64,000 nucleotides of DNA from positions 305,986 through 369,985 of the forward strand of contig KE159636.1 of the NCBI GenBank assembly GCA_000403315.2, in the 5' to 3' direction. Below the pieces are notes generated by a model, which made no database searches, had not been told where the DNA came from, and worked only from the letters and a program-made list of their open reading frames with translations. Shown one piece after another: positions 54,613 to 63,975 of this stretch. Within the stretch, counting starts at the first letter, position 1. Each line of letters opens with the position of its first letter. Made by a program: the position numbers and the translations under genes. The stretch is from Lachnospiraceae bacterium A2. Its GTDB lineage: Bacteria; Bacillota; Clostridia; Lachnospirales; Lachnospiraceae.

Positions 54613-55641
54613 TTAACTGGGAATCCCAGCATCCAGCCCGCTATGGTATGAGAGGTTTCCAAGGCGCGCCAGCAGCGTTTCCATGCGTTCCCTATATTGG
54701 GGATCCCTGATACAAGGGTTTTCCGCAGGAAAACATCTCTTATTTCTTCTGATTTCCCCAATTTCTCTGCCTGTTCCCACAGCGAACAGCCCATCCAGTT
54801 CCACAAGGGTTCCCAGATATTCCTCCTGCGCCCCCTCTGCCAGCTCCAGGAAGGAACAATGGGAAACTAAGCTGGTATCCCAAGGGTTTTTCCACTCTCC
54901 ATGGAGCAGGTTCAACGGATCATCGTGGACAGTGCAGTTATCGCTTGGAATCAGCGCGGAAAACAGGGGATGCCCAAAGGCAAGCTTTTCCAATGCGCCA
55001 ATGATGGATTTTTTCCTCCCGGAAGGGTCGTTTTGGAACTTTGCCCCAAGCTGGAAGGAGCGGATGGATGCCCAAATGGTAATGGGCAGGATTCCAAGCT
55101 CTGGGTAAGTCCTGCGGTATGCATAATGGAGGATTTTGGTGACGGTGCGCATTTGCAGGCGGGTCAGGCGGATGGTGGAACCTTGGCAAAAAGCCGATGG
55201 CGCAAGGCCCCGGCAGAGCCTAAGCAGTTCCTTGTCGATATCTGCTTCAAATTCTATATGCCTTCCGTGGTACCCGCTGTTTTTCCCTGTGAATTCCGTT
55301 TTCCAATAGACATAAGGGTGGCAGCGGGTATCTAGGGTGTAATGCCCAAGGAATCCTGCAATATAGGCTTCTGCAATCTTTTGCTCCCGCTGCTTAGGGA
55401 ACAGATCCCTGCTTCCTAGGAGGTGGCGGAGGAATAAATTTGTTTTTTCTGTATGGGCTACGGAGCCAATGTTATTTTTGTGGACGGCATAGGAGGGCAG
55501 GAAATAGAAAAACAAGTCGGGGCCCTGCAGGCCAAGGCTGTAGGCAGCGCGGTGGGTGCGTATGGCCTTTTTTAAAGGGAGATGTCTAAGCTTTTGGTAA
55601 GTGTTTTGTCCAAATAAGTAATGGGTCGTAAATCCGGGCAT
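54613..55641 (-). CDS. Zinc-dependent phospholipase C-like protein
   Basis: A 342-residue cytosolic-looking protein (no signal peptide). The N-terminus MPGFTTHYLFGQNTYQKL and QGPDLFFYFLP, followed by FLGHYTLDTRCHPYVYW and the GRHIEFEADID block, match the zinc-dependent phospholipase C/S1-P1-like family common in Clostridia (His and Asp ligands at about residues 7, 40, 96-105 and 130). The substrate is unproven. AAAGGGG precedes the ATG. A MITE-like element sits 21 bp upstream of its start and could affect its promoter. Confidence 0.78.
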   Translation of the reverse strand: MPGFTTHYLFGQNTYQKLRHLPLKKAIRTHRAAYSLGLQGPDLFFYFLPSYAVHKNNIGSVAHTEKTNLFLRHLLGSRDLFPKQREQKIAEAYIAGFLGHYTLDTRCHPYVYWKTEFTGKNSGYHGRHIEFEADIDKELLRLCRGLAPSAFCQGSTIRLTRLQMRTVTKILHYAYRRTYPELGILPITIWASIRSFQLGAKFQNDPSGRKKSIIGALEKLAFGHPLFSALIPSDNCTVHDDPLNLLHGEWKNPWDTSLVSHCSFLELAEGAQEEYLGTLVELDGLFAVGTGREIGEIRRNKRCFPAENPCIRDPQYRERMETLLARLGNLSYHSGLDAGIPS

Positions 55642-55661
55642 TGTATCGTTGTCCCCTTTCT

Positions 55662-55797
55662 CATAATATGATTAGGGTGCCAAAAGCACCTTTGGTGCTA
55701 CGCTCATACCATATATTGCTATTGCAAATCAATTTGCACATCAATATATGGTATAGAGCGGGTGCGCCGCACCCTTTTGGCACCCTAATCATAATAT
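55662..55797. mobile_element. 121-bp MITE-like palindromic element, copy 1
   Basis: The element spans 55670-55790. It begins GATTAGGGTGCCAAAAG and ends CTTTTGGCACCCTAATC, with inner arms ATACCATATATTG and CAATATATGGTAT, so the whole copy folds on itself. The 8-bp direct repeat CATAATAT flanks it (55662-55669 and 55790-55797, one base shared with the end). It differs from copy 2 at two positions only. No transposase is present; several families make 8-bp duplications, so none is assigned. Confidence 0.85.
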
Positions 55798-55988
55798 CAC
55801 CATTATTATATACAAAAAAAGGGGGTATTTGCAGCAAAAATGGAGAAAATAATAAAGGGAATTGGAAGATCCTCCAAAAAACAGCAATTTTTTTCATTTT
55901 TTTGCAAGTCGGGCGCAAAAATCATCCATGATAGACAAAAACATGGCAGAAGCGGTAATATTTTTAATGGTAAAATTGCAATAATTTG
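55798..55988. other. AT-rich spacer between the two MITE copies
   Basis: About 190 bp with A and T runs and no gene. It must hold the promoter of the minus-strand gene at 54613, unless the element supplies one. A TATAAT can be read on the minus strand near 55805-55812, but I find no confident -35. Confidence 0.4.
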
Positions 55989-56017
55989 TTTACAAAAAAG
56001 ACATAATCCTGTACAAT
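55989..56017 (+). promoter_or_regulatory. Promoter of the glgCD operon
   Basis: TTTACA (55989-55994), 17 bp, TACAAT (56012-56017). Transcription would begin near 56024, about three bases before the second MITE copy, so the glg mRNA would start with the palindrome. Confidence 0.7.
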
Positions 56018-56018
56018 A

Positions 56019-56155
56019 ATAACAATGATTAGGGTGTCAAAAGCACCTTTGGTGCTACGCTCATACCATATATTGCTATTGCAAATCAATTTGCACATCA
56101 ATATATGGTATAGAGCGGGTGCGTCGCACCCTTTTGGCACCCTAATCATAACAAT
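56019..56155. mobile_element. 121-bp MITE-like palindromic element, copy 2, in the glgC leader
   Basis: The element spans 56027-56147 and is flanked by a perfect 8-bp direct repeat ATAACAAT (56019-56026, 56148-56155). Its two differences from copy 1 are GTGTCA for GTGCCA and GCGTCG for GCGCCG. It lies between the glg promoter and the glgC ribosome site (AAAGGAGAGAG). Confidence 0.87.
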
Positions 56156-56220
56156 TGGAATTGTGCATTTTAGGATGCCTGGTTCCAAAAATTAATTATC
56201 TAAAGCAAAGGAGAGAGAAA

Positions 56221-57426
56221 ATGGGTAAAGAAATGATAGCTATGCTTCTTGCCGGTGGACAGGGGTCCCGCCTTTATGCGCTGACCCAGAAGCTGGCAAA
56301 ACCGGCAGTCCCCTTCGGCGGGAAATACCGTATAATTGACTTCCCGCTGTCAAACTGCGTAAACTCTGGAATTGATACGGTAGGTATTTTAACACAGTAC
56401 CAGCCACTGGTTCTGAATGAGTATATTGGAAATGGGCAGCCCTGGGACTTAGACCGCCTGTATGGCGGGGTGCATGTGCTCCCTCCTTATCAGCAGGCTT
56501 CCGGATCTGACTGGTACAAGGGCACGGCAAATGCTATTTACCAGAACCTTTCATTTATTTCCCGGTATGACCCGGAATATGTTATTATCCTATCCGGCGA
56601 CCAGATCTGCAAGCAGGATTACAGCGATTTTCTCCGGTTCCACAAAGAGAAAGGCGCAGAGTTCTCAGTAGCGGTTATGGAAGTGCCATGGGAAGAAGCA
56701 TCCAGGTTTGGCCTTATGGTTGCGGATGAAAATGACAGGATTACAGAATTCCAGGAGAAGCCCAAGGAGCCCAAATCTAATTTGGCATCCATGGGTATTT
56801 ATATTTTTAATTGGGACATCCTGAAAAAATATCTTGAGGAGGATGAAGCAGACCCAGAATCTGAAAATGATTTCGGCAACAACATCATCCCCAACCTTTT
56901 GAAAGACGAGCGGAAAATGTATGCATACCGCTTCAGCGGCTACTGGAAGGATGTAGGGACCATTTCTTCCCTTTGGGAAGCAAATATGGAAGTCCTTGAC
57001 CCGGAAAACAGCGGCATTAACTTATTCGATGAAAAATGGAAAATTTACAGCCGGAACAGCGGTATGACCGGGCATAAAATCAATGCAGGCGCATCCGTAG
57101 AAAATTCTATGATTACAGACGGCTGCAACATTTCCGGCTCCATCAAGCACTCCATCCTGTTTGCAGGCGTGAAGGTAGAAGAAGGGGCAGAAGTAGAAGA
57201 CGCAGTGGTAATGGGCAATTCCATTATCAAGGCAGGGGCGAAGGTAAAGCACTGCATTATTGCAGAAAACGTAATTATCGGGCAGAATGCCGTTGTTGGG
57301 CAGATGCCGGAAGGAGAAGAAGCAGGCGTGGCTACGGTAGGCCCTGGCGTTTATGTAGGCGATAATGCGGTAATCGGGGCAGATGCCATGGTAAACGATA
57401 ATGTAAAGGATGGTGATAAACGATGA
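56221..57426 (+). CDS. glgC: Glucose-1-phosphate adenylyltransferase, catalytic subunit
   Basis: A 401-residue enzyme making ADP-glucose for glycogen. The nucleotidyltransferase start [20 protein letters not shown] (about residues 8-27), [16 protein letters not shown] and the sugar-binding [12 protein letters not shown] are conserved, and a left-handed beta-helix domain (hexapeptide-like repeats, about 295-395) ends it. ATG 56221 follows AAAGGAGAG. It overlaps glgD by four bases. Confidence 0.96.
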   Translation: MGKEMIAMLLAGGQGSRLYALTQKLAKPAVPFGGKYRIIDFPLSNCVNSGIDTVGILTQYQPLVLNEYIGNGQPWDLDRLYGGVHVLPPYQQASGSDWYKGTANAIYQNLSFISRYDPEYVIILSGDQICKQDYSDFLRFHKEKGAEFSVAVMEVPWEEASRFGLMVADENDRITEFQEKPKEPKSNLASMGIYIFNWDILKKYLEEDEADPESENDFGNNIIPNLLKDERKMYAYRFSGYWKDVGTISSLWEANMEVLDPENSGINLFDEKWKIYSRNSGMTGHKINAGASVENSMITDGCNISGSIKHSILFAGVKVEEGAEVEDAVVMGNSIIKAGAKVKHCIIAENVIIGQNAVVGQMPEGEEAGVATVGPGVYVGDNAVIGADAMVNDNVKDGDKR

Positions 57427-58568
57427 TGAATTCCAGCAACACCAATGCACTGGGCATTATTTTCCCCAATGCTTATGATGAACTTGTACCTGAACTGACC
57501 AGCGAGCGGCTCATGGCTTCCATTCCTTTTGCAGGCCGTTACCGCATGATTGACTTTGTCCTTTCCAGTATGGTAAACTGTGGGATTGACAATATTACCG
57601 TATTGGTACGTGAAAATTATTTTTCCCTGCTTGACCATTTGGGCTCCGGCCGTGAATGGGATTTGTCCCGTAAAAATGGCGGTTTGAATATTTTCCCGCC
57701 TTATGCCCAGAAAAACATGGGGGTTTATACGGGCAGGGTAGGCATGCTTGGCAGTATTTTGGCATTCCTGAAATCACAGAAAGAAAAATATGTGGTAATG
57801 TCAGACACCAATATTGCATTTAACTTTAATTTCAAGGCATTGCTGGACGCGCACATTGCCAGTGAAGCAGACGTTACCATCGCTTATACAAAGGAAGAAC
57901 TTCCAGAAAGCATTTTAACAGCGGATGATTTGAATAAGGGAAATTATTACACATTGGATTTGGACGGCGACCGGGTGAATAAGATACATATCAACCCACA
58001 GGAGACGGGCGTACAGAATTTCTCCATGAATGTGTATGTATTTGAGCGCGAGCACCTGGTGAAGCTGGTAAATGAAGCGTTTATGGCTGGCGGGCTGTAT
58101 CTGGAGCGGGACATTTTAATGCCCCAGTTAAACGAGCTGAAAGTAAACGCTTATGAGTATACCGAATATGCCGCAAGGATTGGCAGCCTGAAAGGCTACT
58201 TTGACGAGAGCATGAAGCTCCTTGAGGATAAAAACCTGGAACAGCTCTTTGGCAAGAATTCTATTTACACCAAAATCCGTGACGACAACCCGACCCGTTA
58301 TATCAATGGCTCATCTGCCAGGAATGTAATGGTAGCTGACGGCTGCGTGGTAGAAGGTGAAATTGAGAACTGCATCCTGTTCCGTGGCGTGAAGGTAGGC
58401 AAGGGCGCGAAGGTGAAAAATGCCATCCTGATGCAGGATACCGTCATTGAAGCAGGCGTCAATGCGGAATATATCATCACGGATAAGAAAGTGAAAATTT
58501 CCGAAGGCAAAGAGATTAAGGGCGCAGACACGAAGCCGTTCTTTATACGGAAAAAAGAAGTCGTTTAA
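57423..58568 (+). CDS. glgD: ADP-glucose pyrophosphorylase regulatory subunit
   Basis: A 381-residue GlgC paralogue. The N-terminus lacks the catalytic GGxGxR loop (it reads [20 protein letters not shown]) but keeps the fold ([16 protein letters not shown]) and the beta-helix end. In Firmicutes GlgC/GlgD form a hetero-oligomer whose GlgD part raises activity. ATGA overlap with glgC gives coupled translation. No glgA, glgB or glgP is in the window. Confidence 0.95.
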   Translation: MMNSSNTNALGIIFPNAYDELVPELTSERLMASIPFAGRYRMIDFVLSSMVNCGIDNITVLVRENYFSLLDHLGSGREWDLSRKNGGLNIFPPYAQKNMGVYTGRVGMLGSILAFLKSQKEKYVVMSDTNIAFNFNFKALLDAHIASEADVTIAYTKEELPESILTADDLNKGNYYTLDLDGDRVNKIHINPQETGVQNFSMNVYVFEREHLVKLVNEAFMAGGLYLERDILMPQLNELKVNAYEYTEYAARIGSLKGYFDESMKLLEDKNLEQLFGKNSIYTKIRDDNPTRYINGSSARNVMVADGCVVEGEIENCILFRGVKVGKGAKVKNAILMQDTVIEAGVNAEYIITDKKVKISEGKEIKGADTKPFFIRKKEVV

Positions 58569-58636
58569 GCCAAAAGACGCCAGATGTGCCTTGTTCTTTG
58601 GCTGGTAAGGAAAAATCCTTTAGCGGGAGATAGGTT

Positions 58637-61600
58637 ATGGATGGGAAGAAACCAGAAATAAGCGTACGGAAGAAAAATGGGAAGGTTCTGTCCACCGGGT
58701 CTTCTGCCAGCAGGGGCATCGTGCCGGGCCGCAGCAGCAGCGCGGGGCTGTCCCGGCTGATACAGCAGTACAAAGAGAGGGAACATATGGCGTACCGCCA
58801 GACGGATTTAAATGGGACAGTAGATTTAGTGCCCCAGCTTTCCGTCAGCTACAGCCAGCTCCATGTGGAATTTAAAATCGGGGGCAGGAGGAAATACGTG
58901 CTGAAAAATATTATGGCCTTTGCATATGCCATGGGGCATGGGAACTTAGTTTCCTACGGAAAGGAGCTGGAGTTTTACCATATTCCGGAAGCATTTACGC
59001 CAAGGGGCCGGGCGCTGGCAGAATTTTTGGTAATGGAGGCGGAAAACCAGAAGCACGGCAGGCAAGGCTTGAATTATGCCGCCAAGGACGGGAGCCGGTA
59101 TGTCCACATCCACAGCGGGAACATGGACGAATTTTTCCGGGCGGTGGGGACAGAGGAATTTCAGGTGGAGATAAATTACAACCCCAGCCAGCCGTGGCGC
59201 CTTTCGGATAGCTGCTACCGCCCGCTCCTGTCCATCGTAGGGCAGGAGGATGGGGCGGCGTTAGAGCCGGAAGGGCTGTTTTATACCTTTGGGAACCGGT
59301 ATGGCTATCTGTGGAAAGATGGTGCCATTTACCGGATGCCCATGGAACAGGTACGGGAAATCCGCCCCTTTTGGGAATATATGAACAGTTACAGGTACGG
59401 GGAATGTTTTGTTTCCAAAGGGGAGCTGCCCGCCTTCTGCCGGGAACTTTTACCAGTGCTGGAACGGCATTACCAGATACGGCGGCATGGGTTTTTGGAA
59501 AAAGAATACCTGCCGCCAGAGCCAGAGTATGAAATTTATCTGGATGCCCCGGACAGGCAGGCCGTTACCTGTGAAATGTTTGTCCGGTATGAGGAACAGA
59601 AATACAATATTTTCGATAAGCCCCGCATGATAGAGAACAGGGACGAGCTGGCAGAATTAAAGCAGCGGGAAAAAGTACGCGTTTGGTTCCAGAACATGGA
59701 TTTCCAGAAAAAGCAGATGGTAATTGCCGGTGACGACGGCAAGCTGTACGCATTGCTGACAGAAGGAATGGAGGAGCTTGCAAGGCTCGGGAGTGTTTTT
59801 GTCAGCGATGCGCTGAAATCCATTCAGGTAACCCCTTCCCCGGCGGTTTCCGTTGGGGTATCCTTAAAAGGGGACCTGCTGGAGCTGACGCTGGAAAGCG
59901 AGGAAATGCCTTTGCCGGAGCTGATAGAAGTCCTTTCTTCCTACCAGCGGAACCGGAAGTTCTACCGGCTGAAAAGCGGGGACTTCCTAAGCATGGAGGA
60001 AGATGGGCTGGCTGTCCTCTCAAGGATTCAGGAAGGCGTTTCCATCCCTGCCAGCCAGTGGGGGCAGGGCAGCATTTTACTCCCTAAGTACCGGGCGCTG
60101 TACCTGGACGGGGAACTGAAAGACCAAAACCATTTTCATGCAGCAAAGGACAGAGGGTTCAAGGCGCTGGTACGGAACATGAAGACGGCGGAGGACAATG
60201 ATTTTGAAGTGCCAAAGTCCTTGGGAAAGGTACTGCGTGAATACCAGAAACAGGGATTTTTATGGCTGAAAACCTTACATGCCAATGGGTTCGGCGGAAT
60301 CCTGGCAGACGACATGGGGCTTGGGAAAACCCTGCAGGTCATAGCCTTCCTGCTGTCGGAGCAGGAAAGGATGCAGGGCGCAGGACAAAGGCATGGGGAT
60401 GCTGCAGGGCAGGCGGAAGAAGCCCAAAAGGAACGGGCTGGCTTGCAGGAAAAATTTGCATTAATTGTCTGCCCTGCGTCGCTGGTGTACAACTGGAAGA
60501 ATGAAATTGAACGGTTTGCGCCAAGCCTGCGCCCAGTGACAGTAGCGGGCACAGCCCCGGAACGGAAGGAAACCATAGATTTGGCAGGAAGGATGGATAT
60601 CCTTATCACCTCATATGATTTGCTGCGCAGGGACGAGGACTTTTATGGGGGATACACGTTCTGCCATGAAATTATTGACGAGGCACAGTATATCAAAAAC
60701 CACAATACAAGGGCGGCAAGGACGGTTAAGAACATCCGTGCAGGGTTTAGAATAGCCCTGACGGGGACGCCCATTGAAAACAGGCTCAGCGAGCTGTGGA
60801 GCATTTTTGATTACCTGATGCCGGGATTTTTGTACACCTACAGCCGGTTCCGGGAAGAAATAGAAATTCCCGTGGTAATCGGGCAGGAGGAAGGAGCCGC
60901 AGGGCACCTACGGAACATGATCCGTCCCTTTGTGCTCCGCCGCCTGAAAAAAGATGTGCAGAAGGACTTGCCTGCCAAAATGGAGGAGGCAGTATTTACG
61001 AAGCTGGAAGGGGAGCAGGAGAAGCTTTACAACGCCCATGTACAGCGTATGAAACTGATGCTGGATGGGCAGTCGGAAGAAGAATTTGCTGCTAAGAAAA
61101 TACAGGTACTGGCAGAGCTTACAAGGCTGCGCCAGCTTTGCTGCGACCCACTGCTGGTGTACCGGAATTATCAGGGAGAGTCGGCAAAATTGCTGATGTG
61201 CATAGATCTGATAAAACATGCGCTGGACGGCGGGCACAGGGTCCTGTTATTTTCCCAATTTACCACCATGCTTTCCATGCTGCAGAAGGCGATGCAGAAA
61301 GAAAACATCCCTTTCCTGTCCTTAACTGGGGCAACCGGGAAAGAGCGGCGCATGGAACTGGTGGAAGCCTTCCAGCGGGGGGAAGCCCCAGTATTTTGCA
61401 TATCCCTGAAAGCAGGGGGCACGGGGCTGAACCTGACAGCCGCAGATATTGTCATCCATTACGACCCATGGTGGAACGTGGCCGTGCAGAACCAGGCTAC
61501 GGACCGCGCCCACCGGATTGGGCAGAAAAACCCTGTGACAGTGTACAAGCTGATTGCCAAAAATACCATTGAAGAAAAAATCCTGAGATTACAGGAGAAA

Positions 61601-61696
61601 AAAAGTGAATTGGCAGAGCAGCTGCTGGGGACAGGAGGGCTCGAAGGGGTGAAGCTGACAAAAGAGGAAATGATGGAGCTTCTGGAACGGGCCTGA
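58637..61696 (+). CDS. SNF2-family DEAD/DEAH helicase, without SWIM domain
   Basis: A 1019-residue ATP-dependent DNA translocase. An N-terminal SNF2-associated region (about 40-520) precedes the motor: motif I ILADDMGLGKTLQVIAF (about 553-569), motif II DEAQYIKN, motif III LTGTPIENRLSELWSIFDYL, and C-terminal LLFSQFTTMLSML ... SLKAGGTGLNLTAADIV and QATDRAHRIGQ. Many clostridial homologues start with a zinc SWIM domain; here a stop codon sits directly upstream of the ATG and glgD ends 68 bp before, so that part is absent. The ribosome site (GGGAGATAGGTT) is acceptable. Confidence 0.9.
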   Translation: MDGKKPEISVRKKNGKVLSTGSSASRGIVPGRSSSAGLSRLIQQYKEREHMAYRQTDLNGTVDLVPQLSVSYSQLHVEFKIGGRRKYVLKNIMAFAYAMGHGNLVSYGKELEFYHIPEAFTPRGRALAEFLVMEAENQKHGRQGLNYAAKDGSRYVHIHSGNMDEFFRAVGTEEFQVEINYNPSQPWRLSDSCYRPLLSIVGQEDGAALEPEGLFYTFGNRYGYLWKDGAIYRMPMEQVREIRPFWEYMNSYRYGECFVSKGELPAFCRELLPVLERHYQIRRHGFLEKEYLPPEPEYEIYLDAPDRQAVTCEMFVRYEEQKYNIFDKPRMIENRDELAELKQREKVRVWFQNMDFQKKQMVIAGDDGKLYALLTEGMEELARLGSVFVSDALKSIQVTPSPAVSVGVSLKGDLLELTLESEEMPLPELIEVLSSYQRNRKFYRLKSGDFLSMEEDGLAVLSRIQEGVSIPASQWGQGSILLPKYRALYLDGELKDQNHFHAAKDRGFKALVRNMKTAEDNDFEVPKSLGKVLREYQKQGFLWLKTLHANGFGGILADDMGLGKTLQVIAFLLSEQERMQGAGQRHGDAAGQAEEAQKERAGLQEKFALIVCPASLVYNWKNEIERFAPSLRPVTVAGTAPERKETIDLAGRMDILITSYDLLRRDEDFYGGYTFCHEIIDEAQYIKNHNTRAARTVKNIRAGFRIALTGTPIENRLSELWSIFDYLMPGFLYTYSRFREEIEIPVVIGQEEGAAGHLRNMIRPFVLRRLKKDVQKDLPAKMEEAVFTKLEGEQEKLYNAHVQRMKLMLDGQSEEEFAAKKIQVLAELTRLRQLCCDPLLVYRNYQGESAKLLMCIDLIKHALDGGHRVLLFSQFTTMLSMLQKAMQKENIPFLSLTGATGKERRMELVEAFQRGEAPVFCISLKAGGTGLNLTAADIVIHYDPWWNVAVQNQATDRAHRIGQKNPVTVYKLIAKNTIEEKILRLQEKKSELAEQLLGTGGLEGVKLTKEEMMELLERA

Positions 61697-61740
61697 AACT
61701 GCGGTTGGCAGTTGGCAGGCAGGCTTACAAACAGAAAAAG

Positions 61741-61779
61741 GGCACTGCAACGAAGGTTGGAAACATTCGTTGCAGTGCC
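61741..61779 (-). terminator. Terminator of the two-component operon
   Basis: GGCACTGCAACGAA (61741-61754) is perfectly complementary to TTCGTTGCAGTGCC (61766-61779). On the minus strand the stem is followed by CTTTTTCTG, so it ends the kinase transcript; on the plus strand the T-tract is poor, but it may also slow transcription from the helicase gene. Confidence 0.85.
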
Positions 61780-61828
61780 TGAATTTATGCCCTTTTGCCC
61801 AGGGCGTGTTTGGAAATTGCCAATACGG

Positions 61829-63115
61829 TTACAGGTTCAGCACCACCACGAAAGTGGCCCCGCCTCCCGGTGTATCCTCAATCCACAGTTTCCCCTTATG
61901 CATATGGATGATTTCCTGCGCAATGCAAAGCCCCAGCCCAAAATGGGACTTATCCTTATGGGATTTGTCGCAGCGGTAGAACCGCCCAAAGACCGCCTTT
62001 TTTTCTGCGTCAGGGATGCCCGCGCCGTTGTCGGAAACACGGAAGGACAGCCGTTCCATGGAAGCTTCCATGGAAAGGGAAATTCTGCCTTCCGGCGGGG
62101 TATAGCTGATGGCATTGTCCAGAAGGATGGAAAATACCTGCTCGATCCGTTCCTTGTCGCAGGGGCAGGGAGGGATTATTTTATCCGGCAGGGAAATGCT
62201 GATGGAAATAGATTTTTTCCGGGCAAGGGGCTCGAATTTTTCATAGGCGGACAGCAGCAGGGTATCCAGCTCCACGGGGTTTTTGTGGATGGAAAAATGG
62301 GAACTGTCCGCGCTGGAAAGGGCCAGCATATCTTCAATGAGCCGTCCCATGCGTTTCCCTTCTATTTCTATGTTTTTGGAAAAATGCTCCTGTTCCTCTG
62401 GGGAAGCCTGCTTCATGGCGGACAGGCTGGAAAGCATGACAGTTAAGGGCGAGCGCAGCTCATGGGAAGCAGATGCAATAAATTCTGCCTGTTTCTGCCG
62501 GTTTTTTGCCAAGGGCTGTATCATCCGCCAGGTGAAGAACCAGAAAAAGATCCCAAGGAGAAGCAGCCCGCCAATATCTGCCCAGACAAACAGGGTCCGC
62601 TGGAACCGGATGGTTTCCTTCAGGGCTGACAGGGGGGAGAGGACGGCAATATTCAGCGCGCCGCCGTTTTTGGGAATCAGCGCCATCGCCCCATAATAAG
62701 GGGTTCCGCCTACAAAAAGCTGAAATTCTTCGTGGGAAGACAGGATGGAGTCTGCCGAGATGGCTTCTTCCAGGAGCCCATACGTTTCTTTGGCCTTCTG
62801 GCGCACCAGCGCAAAATCATTTTCTTCCAGTGTAAAAGGGATTAAGGTGTCGAACACCAAATGGGTGCCGTTGTCCCGGATATCCACCTCAAATTGGGTG
62901 TCTGCGCAGAATTGTGACAGCCAGTTGTGGGAAATGATGTTCTGGTTTTCCAAATGGTTTACCAGCATGTTAATGTTGATTTGGAATTCTGCAAAATTCC
63001 GTTCCTTTAATTCCGTTTCTGAAACAGAAAGGCAGATAAAGGACATAAAAGCTAAAATTATGCTGCAGATAAACGTGCAGAAAAGCGTAAGCTGGATGTG
63101 GAGCTTTTGGAACAT
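61829..63115 (-). CDS. Sensor histidine kinase
   Basis: A 428-residue membrane kinase. Two membrane segments (about residues 8-30 and 175-198) enclose an extracytoplasmic domain of about 145 residues. There is no clear HAMP. The H-box is ASASHELRSPLTVMLSSL (phosphoryl His near 222), then the N-box QVFSILLDNAISYTPP, G1 DNGAGIPDAEK, F-box VFGRFYR and G2 GLGLCIA. It pairs with the regulator encoded just upstream. I chose the ATG at 63115, after AAGGAGG; an open upstream extension would run through a repeat remnant. Confidence 0.92.
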   Translation of the reverse strand: MFQKLHIQLTLFCTFICSIILAFMSFICLSVSETELKERNFAEFQININMLVNHLENQNIISHNWLSQFCADTQFEVDIRDNGTHLVFDTLIPFTLEENDFALVRQKAKETYGLLEEAISADSILSSHEEFQLFVGGTPYYGAMALIPKNGGALNIAVLSPLSALKETIRFQRTLFVWADIGGLLLLGIFFWFFTWRMIQPLAKNRQKQAEFIASASHELRSPLTVMLSSLSAMKQASPEEQEHFSKNIEIEGKRMGRLIEDMLALSSADSSHFSIHKNPVELDTLLLSAYEKFEPLARKKSISISISLPDKIIPPCPCDKERIEQVFSILLDNAISYTPPEGRISLSMEASMERLSFRVSDNGAGIPDAEKKAVFGRFYRCDKSHKDKSHFGLGLCIAQEIIHMHKGKLWIEDTPGGGATFVVVLNL

Positions 63116-63133
63116 TTTGGGAACCTCCTTGGG

Positions 63134-63180
63134 GTTGGATTGCCTATGTAGGATTAGCGCACCCTTTTGGCACCCTAATT
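63134..63180. mobile_element. Internally deleted copy of the 121-bp MITE-like family
   Basis: GATTAG joined directly to CGCACCCTTTTGGCACCCTAATT, that is, the first six bases of the family fused to its right end. It is flanked by the direct repeat CTATGTAGG (starting about 63143 and 63180 side). It lies in the 81-bp gap between response regulator and kinase. The direct repeat shows this is a genuine insertion that later lost its middle. Confidence 0.7.
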
Positions 63181-63196
63181 CTATGTAGGGAAACAA

Positions 63197-63880
63197 TTAA
63201 CATAGGTTTGGCGGTTCCAATTGGTAGCCTATGCCGCGGATGGTTTTTAACTGCAGGGTGCTTTCTACGCTTTTGAGCCTTCGGCGCAGGAAGTAAATAT
63301 AGTTGTCCAAGTTCCCGTCCTCCACATCGGCGTCAGGCCCCCAGACCTTCGCCAGCAGGGAAGCCCGGGGGATGGTCTGGGCAGGGTTACGCAGGAAAAA
63401 TTCCAGTAAATCCCCTTCCCGGGCAGAGAGGGAACAGGAATTATCTTTGCAGTAGAGTTTCTTTTGGCCAGTATCATAGGAAATGTCGCCTAATTCCAGA
63501 GGCCTGTTCCCTTCCCATTTCGGTGGGCGCCTTAAAATACACCGTATTCTGGCAAGAAGTTCTTCGAAATCAAAGGGTTTCACCAGATAATCGTCTGCCC
63601 CGCAGTCCAGCCCCGTAACCTTGTCATTTAACGCTCCCAGTGCGGTAACAAAAATAATGGGGGTGGAGATATTTCTTTCCCGGGCAATCTTCAGCACGGA
63701 AATCCCGTCCAGTACCGGGAGCATACGGTCCAGTAAAATCAAATCATGGGACTGCTGCTCAATAAAATGAAGGCCTTCCTCCCCGTCGTGGCATACGTCT
63801 GTTTCAAATTGGTTGTGCTCCAGTTGGAACCGGAGGGTTTCTGCAAGGGATTTGTCATCTTCTATAATAAGGATTCGCAT
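63197..63880 (-). CDS. OmpR-family response regulator
   Basis: A 227-residue regulator. The receiver domain has the acidic pair IIEDD (residues 5-9), phospho-acceptor Asp in LILLDRMLPVLDG (about 51) and Lys in DYLVKPFDF. A winged-helix output domain follows (LSAREGDLLEFFLRNPAQTI, then VEDGNLDNYIYFLRRRLK, RGIGYQL). GGAGGT precedes the ATG. It is first in a two-gene minus-strand operon with the kinase at 61829; target genes are unknown. Confidence 0.95.
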   Translation of the reverse strand: MRILIIEDDKSLAETLRFQLEHNQFETDVCHDGEEGLHFIEQQSHDLILLDRMLPVLDGISVLKIARERNISTPIIFVTALGALNDKVTGLDCGADDYLVKPFDFEELLARIRCILRRPPKWEGNRPLELGDISYDTGQKKLYCKDNSCSLSAREGDLLEFFLRNPAQTIPRASLLAKVWGPDADVEDGNLDNYIYFLRRRLKSVESTLQLKTIRGIGYQLEPPNLC

Positions 63881-63904
63881 GGGGACCTCCTGCCTTTCTT
63901 TTCA

Positions 63905-63975
63905 GATTTGGTTCGGGCGCCAAAAGCACCTTTGGTACTGCCCTTATCTATTATACCATAATCACTTCGTGATGA
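63905..63975. repeat. Degenerate fragment of the MITE-like family
   Basis: GCGCCAAAAGCACCTTTGGT (63918-63937) and the nearby ATTATACCATA resemble the left half of the 121-bp element, with several changes and no matching right end inside the window. It lies just upstream of the response-regulator gene, where its promoter would be expected. Confidence 0.5.

Noticed and set aside
54329..56155. CRISPR array
   Set aside because: The repeats are long, palindromic, few and flanked by target duplications; there are no regular spacers and no cas genes.
55661..56188. Two similar minus-strand ORFs with repeated peptides
   Set aside because: They are only translations of the two 121-bp palindromic elements; no start signals or independent similarity.
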